From an uncultured Porphyromonadaceae bacterium (lineage in GTDB: Bacteria; Bacteroidota; Bacteroidia; Bacteroidales; Muribaculaceae): a DNA stretch of 40,206 nt. The translations under genes were made by a program, and so were the position numbers. A model generated the notes under the pieces. That model worked only from the letters and a program-made list of their open reading frames with translations. It ran no database searches and was not told the DNA's origin. Below, piece by piece: positions 34,434-40,206 of the stretch; within the stretch, counting starts at the first letter, position 1, and every line of letters starts with the position of its first letter. Location: positions 1-40,206 of the forward strand of contig CAMWNP010000026.1 of assembly GCA_947175645.1 (NCBI GenBank). Reading direction: 5' to 3'.

Positions 34434-35894
34434 ATGAAGTACGGATTTGACAACAACAAGTATCTGAAGATTCAGTCGGAACATATCCGCGAACGAATCT
34501 CTAAGTTTGGCAACAAACTTTATCTCGAATTAGGTGGTAAACTCTTCGATGACTATCACGCCAGCCGAGTTTTGCCCGGTTTCCAACCTGACTCAAAACT
34601 CCGGATGTTAAAGCAACTGGCTGATACAGCGGAGATTATAATTGTCATCAGCGCTCTTGACATTGAAAAGAACAAAATCCGCCACGACCTTGGCATTACC
34701 TACGACGCCGATGTGGTTCGACTCCGTAACGAGTTTGAGAACAGAGGGTTCATGGTAAGCAGCGTTGTGGTCACACACTACAACGGTCAGAAAAGCGCCG
34801 ATGCCTTCCGTGCCCGAATGGAACGGATGGGAGTCAGGACCTACTACCACTACCTGATCGACGGCTACCCCACCAACGTAAACCTGATTGTATCTGACGA
34901 AGGGTTCGGTAAAAATGACTATGTTGAAACATCCCGCCCACTGGTGATTGTAACCGCACCGGGTCCGGGAAGCGGCAAAATGGCCGTATGCCTGAGCCAA
35001 CTCTACAACGAGCATAAGCGTGGCGTGGAAGCGGGTTATGCAAAATTCGAGACATTCCCGGTGTGGAATCTCCCGCTCAAGCATCCCGTAAACATTGCAT
35101 ACGAAGCCGCTACCGCCGATCTCAACGACATCAACATGATCGACCCCTTCCATCTGGAAGCATATCAGAAAACGGCAATCAACTACAACAGAGACATTGA
35201 GATCTTCCCCGTTCTGAATGCCATATTCGAAGGTATATACGGTCATAACCCCTACAAATCACCCACTGACATGGGTGTGAACATGGTTGGATTCTGCATC
35301 TCTGATGATGATGTGTGCTGCCAGGCTTCAAACAATGAAATCATCCGCCGATATTTCACTGCGGTGAACAATCTGGCGAAAAACGATGGTAACGATAAGG
35401 AAGTCAACAAGATAGCGCTGCTATTCAACCAGGCGAAAATTGATGTGTCATATCGTCGTACGGTGGCCGTGGCACGTCAGCGTGCCGAAATGTCGGGCAA
35501 CGCGGCGGCGGCAATAGAGATTTCTGACGGAACAATAATCACTGCCGAAGCAGGTGAACTGTTAGGCTCATCTGCCGCACTCATACTTAACGCACTCAAA
35601 CACCTTGCCGGAATCGACCACAACGTCAAACTTATTCCCCAGGGCATAATCGAGCCTATACAGCACACCAAGACCGCTTACCTGAGGAGCCGTAATCCCA
35701 GGCTACACACTGACGAGGTTATCCTTGCACTCTCGGTTCTCTCACCCCACGATGAGAAATGCAAGGCGGCACTGGAGCAACTACCGGAACTCTTCGGATG
35801 TCAGGTACATTCTACCGTTATGTTAGGGGAAGTCGATCACAAGATTTTCAAGAAATTAGGCGTGGGCCTGACCTGTGACCCAAACACTGACTGA
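34434..35894 (+). CDS. DUF1846 family protein
   Basis: A 486-residue protein matching DUF1846, a conserved family of roughly 490-500 residues found in Firmicutes and Bacteroidetes without a proven function. It starts YGFDNNKYLKIQSEHI, the family hallmark. A glycine-rich loop VTAPGPGSGKMAV (about 174-185) looks like a P-loop, with GPGSGK at 177-182. FPVWNLPLKHPVNIAYEAATADL and ALKHLAGIDHNVKLIP are other conserved stretches. No membrane segment or signal is seen, so it is cytosolic. The stop lies upstream of tsaC by about 50 bases, or overlaps it if the GTG start of tsaC were used. Confidence 0.88.
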   Translation: MKYGFDNNKYLKIQSEHIRERISKFGNKLYLELGGKLFDDYHASRVLPGFQPDSKLRMLKQLADTAEIIIVISALDIEKNKIRHDLGITYDADVVRLRNEFENRGFMVSSVVVTHYNGQKSADAFRARMERMGVRTYYHYLIDGYPTNVNLIVSDEGFGKNDYVETSRPLVIVTAPGPGSGKMAVCLSQLYNEHKRGVEAGYAKFETFPVWNLPLKHPVNIAYEAATADLNDINMIDPFHLEAYQKTAINYNRDIEIFPVLNAIFEGIYGHNPYKSPTDMGVNMVGFCISDDDVCCQASNNEIIRRYFTAVNNLAKNDGNDKEVNKIALLFNQAKIDVSYRRTVAVARQRAEMSGNAAAAIEISDGTIITAEAGELLGSSAALILNALKHLAGIDHNVKLIPQGIIEPIQHTKTAYLRSRNPRLHTDEVILALSVLSPHDEKCKAALEQLPELFGCQVHSTVMLGEVDHKIFKKLGVGLTCDPNTD

Positions 35895-35943
35895 CTTTAT
35901 TCAATCACTCGGGCGGATTCCCCCCCTTTCATCTGTAATTCCG

Positions 35944-36522
35944 ATGCCATCTCCCATTTCACTACAGGAAGATATTCGAAACGCTGTTGAAGTTCTGCGC
36001 AAAGGCGGCGTTATCCTTTACCCCACTGACACGGTGTGGGGTCTGGGATGTGATGCCACACGTGCCGAAGCCGTCAGACGTATCTTTGATATAAAGAAAC
36101 GCGCTGACAGCAAGGCGCTGATTCTGCTTGTGGGCAACGAAGGCACCCTTCAGCGCTATGTCGACGATATACCCGATATAGCATGGGAACTTATTGAGGT
36201 GGCAGTAAATCCTCTGACAATCATATATGACCATCCGGTGGGAATAGCACGCGAGGCTACAGCGGCCGACGGATCGGCCGGTTTCCGCATTACCCGCGAA
36301 ACCGTGTCGCAACGTCTTTGCAACGCCTTCCGTAAACCCCTTATCTCCACCTCCGCCAACATCAGCGGGCACCCCACACCCAGGATTTTTACCGAAATCA
36401 GTCCAGAAATCATTGACTCGGCTGACTACGTGATCACTGCCCGGCGAGACGATACCGCTCCCGCAGAACCCTCATCAATAATAAAACTGAGCAGCGGCGG
36501 TCTGTTCAAAATAATTCGTTAG
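35944..36522 (+). CDS. tsaC: Threonylcarbamoyl-AMP synthase
   Basis: Makes threonylcarbamoyl-AMP from threonine, bicarbonate and ATP, the first step of t6A37 tRNA modification. From the ATG at 35944 it has 192 residues, close to bacterial TsaC/YrdC. A GTG at 35875 in the same frame would add 23 residues and overlap DUF1846 by 20 bases; I prefer the ATG. Family motifs: GGVILYPTDTVWGLG near the N terminus, IFDIKKRADSKALILLV, and LISTSANISGHPTP near the end. It has no long Sua5 C-terminal domain. Confidence 0.92.
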   Translation: MPSPISLQEDIRNAVEVLRKGGVILYPTDTVWGLGCDATRAEAVRRIFDIKKRADSKALILLVGNEGTLQRYVDDIPDIAWELIEVAVNPLTIIYDHPVGIAREATAADGSAGFRITRETVSQRLCNAFRKPLISTSANISGHPTPRIFTEISPEIIDSADYVITARRDDTAPAEPSSIIKLSSGGLFKIIR

Positions 36523-36535
36523 AACCCAGCACAAT

Positions 36536-38350
36536 ATGGCCTATAAACCGGATTCACCAAAAGCCACGCGCATGCAGGAAATATGGCTGAAGTTTCTCCT
36601 TTGGCGCGAACGCCACATCAAGGAGAAGACCTTTGTCATTGTCCTTGCCCTGCTGACAGGAATTTTCGGCGGATTCATGGCTCTCCTGCTCAAATACCTC
36701 ATCCACCTTATATCCTCTCTGCTGTCAAAAGGGATAAACATCACCGAGGCCAACTTCCTCTATCTGGTTTATCCGGTTGTGGGTATTCTGCTATGTATAA
36801 TTTTCGTGAAATTCTGGGTGAAAGATAATATCTCCCATGGTGTCACGCGTGTTCTGTATGCCATCTCCCAGAATAAATCACGTCTGAAACCGCACAACAT
36901 CTACACTTCACTGATCGCCAGTTCCGTAACCATAGGGTTCGGAGGCTCTGTCGGAGCCGAAGGTCCCATCGTGGCCACCGGGGCAGCCATAGGCTCGAAT
37001 CTGGGACAACTTTTCAAGATGTCGCCGCGCATCCTCATGATCCTTGTGGGATGCGGAGCCGCCGCCGGTATTGCCGGAATATTCAAGGCCCCCATAGCAG
37101 GGATGCTTTTCACCCTGGAGGTGCTCATGCTTGACCTCACCACGGTTTCCGTGATGCCCCTTATCATTTCATCTGTGACGGCCGCAACAATAGCATACAT
37201 CTTTACGGGCTACGATGTGGAGTTTCACTTTGTCCAGAGCGACGTCTTCACCATGGGACGCATCCCGTTCGTGATCCTTCTGGGTCTGTTCTGCGGACTC
37301 GTTTCTGTTTACTTCACACGCGTCATGATGATGATGGAACGGTTCTTCGGAAAAGTCCTCCACCGTCAGTGGCACCGCGCTCTGATAGGTGGCGTCATAC
37401 TGGCCGTACTGATCTTCCTCTTTCCACCCCTTTACGGCGAAGGCTACACTGCAATAAACAACCTCCTGGGAAGCGACCCCGGCGCTATCGTGGACAGTTC
37501 ACTGTTCTACTCCGACGCCTCTAACAAACACTTCATCCTCACCTTCATAGGCTGCATCATAATCTTCAAGGGATTCGCCACCTCAGCCACCAACGGTGCG
37601 GGTGGTGTGGGCGGAACATTCGCACCGTCGCTCTACGTGGGGTGCATGACCGGCTTCTTCTTCGCATTCCTGATTAACAACTACATGGGACTTGAAATGC
37701 AACTCTCCGCAAAGAACTTCGCGCTCATGGGCATGGCCGGGGTAATGGCCGGGGTGATGCACGCTCCACTGATGGCTATCTTCCTCACGGCAGAAATGAC
37801 CGGGGGCTACGAACTCTTCCTCCCCCTTCTGATTGTTTCCGCCATCTCTTACGGGACTATCAAGTTCTTCGAGCCTTACAGCATCTACACCATGCGTCTG
37901 GCACAGAAAGGGGAACTGCTCACGCACCATAAGGACAAGGCCGTGCTGACACTGCTCAAAATGGACAGCGTGATTGAGCAGGACTTCATCTGCGTTCACC
38001 CTGACATGAGCCTCAAGCAGATGGTGGAAGTGATATCGCGCAGCAACCGCAATCTTTTCCCGGTTGTTGACAACGACGGCCTGCTCCTTGGAATAGTGCT
38101 GCTTGATGACATACGTAACATCATGTTCCGACCTGACCTCTACCGGAAAATGTTCGTACGCCGCTTCATGAGCATGCCCCCCGCCAAAATTGAGGTAGGA
38201 CAGCAGATGGAAGTGGTGATGAAAACTTTCGACGACACCGGTGCGTGGAACCTGCCGGTGGTGGAAAACGGAAAATATGTTGGATTCGTCTCTAAATCAA
38301 AGATCTTCAACTCCTACCGCCGTGTGCTCCGTCACTATTCCGATGACTGA
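36536..38350 (+). CDS. ClC-family chloride channel with CBS domain pair
   Basis: A 604-residue ClC protein with about 18 helices (residues 30-430) and two cytoplasmic CBS domains (about 450-600, with NRNLFPVVDNDGLLLGIVLLDDI). The gating glutamate is present as E142 in GSVGAEGP, and GTFAPSLYVG matches GxFxP. At the place of the internal proton glutamate of E. coli ClC (E203), the aligned segment AGMLFTLEVLML has V196, the residue seen in vertebrate ClC channels. This points to chloride conduction without proton exchange, which is inference. CBS pairs often bind adenine nucleotides. It starts 13 bases after tsaC. Confidence 0.92.
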   Translation: MAYKPDSPKATRMQEIWLKFLLWRERHIKEKTFVIVLALLTGIFGGFMALLLKYLIHLISSLLSKGINITEANFLYLVYPVVGILLCIIFVKFWVKDNISHGVTRVLYAISQNKSRLKPHNIYTSLIASSVTIGFGGSVGAEGPIVATGAAIGSNLGQLFKMSPRILMILVGCGAAAGIAGIFKAPIAGMLFTLEVLMLDLTTVSVMPLIISSVTAATIAYIFTGYDVEFHFVQSDVFTMGRIPFVILLGLFCGLVSVYFTRVMMMMERFFGKVLHRQWHRALIGGVILAVLIFLFPPLYGEGYTAINNLLGSDPGAIVDSSLFYSDASNKHFILTFIGCIIIFKGFATSATNGAGGVGGTFAPSLYVGCMTGFFFAFLINNYMGLEMQLSAKNFALMGMAGVMAGVMHAPLMAIFLTAEMTGGYELFLPLLIVSAISYGTIKFFEPYSIYTMRLAQKGELLTHHKDKAVLTLLKMDSVIEQDFICVHPDMSLKQMVEVISRSNRNLFPVVDNDGLLLGIVLLDDIRNIMFRPDLYRKMFVRRFMSMPPAKIEVGQQMEVVMKTFDDTGAWNLPVVENGKYVGFVSKSKIFNSYRRVLRHYSDD

Positions 38351-38374
38351 AACCCCTAATTATCATTCCTCACA

Positions 38375-39730
38375 ATGAACATTGCCCTCATAATACTTGG
38401 CATAGCGCTACTTGCCACCCTGTTTTTTATTAACTCCATCTACCGGAAAAATGAAATTTCACAGTGCAGGCTCTCCGAATATGAATCGGAGAATCTGGTG
38501 TTGAAAGAACGCATGCGTTCAGGCGAAATGGAGCGCGACAGAATCGCCGGGGAGTGTGAGTCCGCAAAATCAAGGCTTACTGATGAGAACACACGCCTCA
38601 ACAGCCAACTTGCCGAAGCCGTGGCTGAAAATAAGGTGCTGATGGAACGTATAAGAATGGCTGAAATAGAACAGGACCGCCTGCAGAAAGAGAACGAACT
38701 GCGTTTCAAGAACCTTTCTAACGAAATACTCACCCAACAGACAAACATGTTCAGGACTCAGCAGGAAACACGTCTGCAGGAAATTCTCGGACCACTGAAA
38801 CAGAATCTTGAAACGTTTCATAAGTCCATCTCGGAGAACTTCTCACTCGAGGCCAAGGAGAGGGTTGCGCTGGGCGTGCGCATCGATGAACTGCGCCAAC
38901 TCCAGCAGTCAATAGGGAAAGAGGCGAGGGAACTGACCACCGCCCTCAAAGGTAACTCAAAGATTCAGGGTGACTGGGGCGAAATGATTCTGGAATCAAT
39001 CCTGGAACGCTCCGGCCTGGAACGTGACGTGCACTATCAGGTTCAGATGACACGCCAGGAAGGACAGACCATCACCAATGAAGAAGGCAGCAACCTCCGC
39101 CCTGACGTAGTCATTAATTACCCCGACGGAAAAAAGGTGATTATTGATTCAAAGGTCTCTCTGACCGCATTCGTCCGTCTTGTGAACGCCGACAACCGTG
39201 AAGAAGAATGTGCCGCACGCGATGAACATCTGCGCTCCGTCAGGAAACACATCAAGGAACTTGCCGGGAAACGCTATCAGGATTACATCGGAGACACAGG
39301 CAAAGCCGACTTCGTTATGATGTTTATCCCTAACGAACCCGCTTATATCGCTGCAATGCAGGCCGATAACGACCTGTGGCAATATGCGTTCGACCGCCGG
39401 GTCATCATCCTCTCCCCCACCCATCTGCTCACTACCCTCAGTTTGGTGGCGCAAATGTGGCGACAGGACAAAATCACACGCAACATCATTGACATAGCCA
39501 CTGAGAGCGGTAAGATGTACGACAAATTTGTTGCCTTCGTGGAAGACCTCCAGAAAATCGACAAGGCTCTCAACTCCGCACACGATGCCTATGCCAAGGC
39601 TCTCAACAAACTCTCCACCGGTACGGGTAACCTCATTACCCGTGCTGAGAAACTCAAAGGGATGGGAGCCAAAGCATCCAAGAACCTCCCACCCCTGCTC
39701 AGGCAAGGTGATGAAGAAGTGGCGTCCTGA
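38375..39730 (+). CDS. rmuC: DNA recombination protein RmuC
   Basis: A 451-residue protein with one N-terminal membrane segment (IALIILGIALLATLFFI), a long coiled coil (about 25-185, rich in E, K, R and L heptads) and the RmuC nuclease-like domain (about 190-420). Conserved segments are IQGDWGEMILESILERSGL, PDVVINYPDGKKVIIDSKVSLTAF (a D-x-K type site), FIPNEPAYIAA and ILSPTHLLTTL. RmuC limits inversions at short inverted repeats in E. coli. The stop codon lies within a truncated copy of the hairpin repeat that fills the following 480 bases, so the last codons (V-A-S) come from that repeat. Confidence 0.93.
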   Translation: MNIALIILGIALLATLFFINSIYRKNEISQCRLSEYESENLVLKERMRSGEMERDRIAGECESAKSRLTDENTRLNSQLAEAVAENKVLMERIRMAEIEQDRLQKENELRFKNLSNEILTQQTNMFRTQQETRLQEILGPLKQNLETFHKSISENFSLEAKERVALGVRIDELRQLQQSIGKEARELTTALKGNSKIQGDWGEMILESILERSGLERDVHYQVQMTRQEGQTITNEEGSNLRPDVVINYPDGKKVIIDSKVSLTAFVRLVNADNREEECAARDEHLRSVRKHIKELAGKRYQDYIGDTGKADFVMMFIPNEPAYIAAMQADNDLWQYAFDRRVIILSPTHLLTTLSLVAQMWRQDKITRNIIDIATESGKMYDKFVAFVEDLQKIDKALNSAHDAYAKALNKLSTGTGNLITRAEKLKGMGAKASKNLPPLLRQGDEEVAS

Positions 39731-39737
39731 CAAGGAC
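39719..39737 (+). repeat. Truncated hairpin repeat overlapping the rmuC stop
   Basis: GTGGCGTCCTGACAAGGAC at 39719-39737 is the first arm and loop of the repeat family described downstream, lacking the end of the second arm. The rmuC stop TGA (39728-39730) is the loop of this copy. It matches the type A and B copies at GGCGTCC and AAGGAC. Confidence 0.6.
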
Positions 39738-39772
39738 TCACCAAGTGTAACGAGCATGTGACTTTTCAAGAG

Positions 39773-39796
39773 AAAAACGTCCTCTGGACGTTTTTT
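39773..39796 (+). terminator. Intrinsic terminator after rmuC
   Basis: AAAAACGTCC at 39773-39782 and GGACGTTTTT at 39786-39795 form a ten-base-pair stem with a three-base loop, ending in a T run to 39796. It lies 42 bases after the rmuC stop. The stem core ACGTCC/GGACGT is one base different from the repeat core, so it may be a derived repeat copy. Confidence 0.8.
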
Positions 39797-39833
39797 CCTT
39801 TGAGACAGATGCCGGGAGATCATACAGCAGTGG

Positions 39834-39889
39834 GCGTCCTGTCAAGGACGCTGATTTTTCGTAGCCCCGTACGCCAACGGCGTGCGGGG
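39834..39889 (+). repeat. Hairpin repeat type A, copy 1
   Basis: GCGTCC (39834-39839) pairs with GGACGC (39846-39851) and is followed by TGATTTTTCGTAG. A second hairpin follows: CCCCGTACGCC (39865-39875), a three-base loop, then GGCGTGCGGGG (39879-39889), pairing fully if one G-U is allowed. The first hairpin plus T run also has the form of an intrinsic terminator. Confidence 0.75.
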
Positions 39890-39960
39890 TAAAGGAATCC
39901 ATGGGAGCGGTGGCGTCCGGCTCAGGACGCCGATTAAATCACGCAAGCACTTCCTTTACC
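39888..39960. repeat. Long inverted repeat enclosing type B copy 1
   Basis: GGTAAAGGAA (39888-39897) and TTCCTTTACC (39951-39960) are perfect 10-base inverted copies that flank the inner type B hairpin. The whole stretch can fold as a two-level stem or cruciform. Confidence 0.6.
39912..39949 (+). repeat. Hairpin repeat type B, copy 1
   Basis: GGCGTCC (39912-39918) pairs with GGACGCC (39925-39931) across a six-base loop, followed by GATTAAATCACGCAAGCA, identical to the tail of copy 2. It starts 78 bases after type A copy 1. Confidence 0.75.
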
Positions 39961-40003
39961 TGCACTCCATCTGACCCATGCTCCCTGTCCATCCAGGGAA
40001 AGA

Positions 40004-40045
40004 GCGTCCTGCCAAGGACGCTGATTTTTCGTAACCCCGTACACC
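40004..40045 (+). repeat. Hairpin repeat type A, copy 2 (partial)
   Basis: GCGTCC (40004-40009) and GGACGC (40016-40021) form the first hairpin, followed by TGATTTTTCGTA. The second hairpin keeps only its left arm, CCCCGTACACC (40035-40045); the right arm is missing. Confidence 0.7.
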
Positions 40046-40078
40046 GTCAGTCATGGAAGGAAAAGCACTGACTCCGGA

Positions 40079-40132
40079 GCGTCTGAAAGACGCTGATTTT
40101 TCGTAGCCCCGTACGCCCTCAGGCGTGCGGGG
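40079..40132 (+). repeat. Hairpin repeat type A, copy 3
   Basis: GCGTCT (40079-40084) pairs with AGACGC (40088-40093): both arms have changed together relative to copies 1 and 2. TGATTTTTCGTAG follows, then CCCCGTACGCC (40107-40117), a four-base loop and GGCGTGCGGGG (40122-40132). Confidence 0.75.
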
Positions 40133-40154
40133 TAGTTGAAGCAAGTAAGAGAGT

Positions 40155-40192
40155 GGCGTCCGGGCAAGGACGCCGATTAAATCACGCAAGCA
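40155..40192 (+). repeat. Hairpin repeat type B, copy 2
   Basis: GGCGTCC (40155-40161) pairs with GGACGCC (40168-40174), followed by GATTAAATCACGCAAGCA. It starts 76 bases after type A copy 3, nearly the same pitch as A1 to B1, so A plus B appears to be a composite unit of about 115 bases. The array may continue past the window edge. Confidence 0.75.
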
Positions 40193-40206
40193 TTTCCATC
40201 TCTTTC

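Noticed and set aside
34608-35246. A 212-codon minus-strand open frame
   Set aside because: It is antisense to DUF1846 and shows no motif or promoter.
39149-39823. A 224-codon minus-strand open frame
   Set aside because: It lies antisense to the conserved RmuC domain and has no recognisable motif; rmuC explains the region.
39956-40189. A minus-strand open frame of 77 codons with GVRGYEKSAS appearing twice
   Set aside because: The repeated peptide is just the translation of the type A repeat (TTTTTCGTA plus CCCCGTAC) on the opposite strand. It is a repeat artefact, not a gene.
39834-40192. Possible CRISPR array
   Set aside because: Repeats are palindromic units of two kinds with irregular spacing (75 to 170 bases between A copies), and there are no uniform spacers or cas genes.

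Overview
The window looks like chromosomal DNA of a member of the order Bacteroidales, possibly the Muribaculaceae; the family-level guess is inference. The signs are two large TonB-dependent receptors with N-terminal carboxypeptidase-regulatory-like domains, families largely typical of Bacteroidetes (HU-CCDC81/SPOR protein, DUF4301, AddB-like nuclease beside HolB), and repeated promoter boxes of the Bacteroidetes type TAnnTTTG instead of E. coli -10 boxes. Coding density is very high, and many adjacent genes overlap by 1-14 bases. I see no rRNA, tRNA, CRISPR array or prophage.

Layout. 1-392: a decayed 3' end of an IS5-type transposase on the minus strand, then about 120 bases of unexplained sequence. 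393-14521 (+): a TonB receptor, a small membrane protein, then a tight gene series: second TonB receptor, HMA metal-binding protein, MetF, HolB, AddB-like nuclease, HemW, a polytopic membrane protein and a GtrB-type glycosyltransferase. 14512-18415 (-): DUF3737, MalY/PatB-type C-S lyase, MATE exporter and RlmH, each overlapping the next. 18504-20338 (-): acpP then fabF, with a hairpin between them and a terminator after fabF. 20429-24902 (-): Lgt and a TPR protein (overlapping), then DUF4301. 25060-32761 (+): ManA, HU-CCDC81/SPOR protein, nitroreductase, DUF2520 protein, KdsC-like phosphatase, Maf, GHL10 glycoside hydrolase and two GT2 glycosyltransferases. 32823-34229 (-): NhaA. 34434-39730 (+): DUF1846, TsaC, a ClC channel with CBS domains and RmuC.

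Most of the content is housekeeping: folate and C1 metabolism, the replication clamp loader, recombination, heme insertion, fatty acid synthesis, lipoprotein modification, tRNA t6A, rRNA methylation, and ion homeostasis. A cell-envelope theme recurs: TonB receptors, GtrB with its membrane partner, two GT2 enzymes, ManA, a KdsC-like phosphatase, Lgt and a SPOR protein.

The most unusual part is the last 490 bases. A family of short hairpin repeats (types A and B, with a compensated base-pair change) follows rmuC, and the rmuC stop codon itself lies in a truncated copy. Other points worth attention are the sugar-nucleotidyltransferase-like motifs in DUF4301, a channel-type residue in the ClC protein, very short predicted 5' leaders on several genes, and the hairpin between acpP and fabF. 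I did not find a convincing new multi-gene defence or biosynthetic system.
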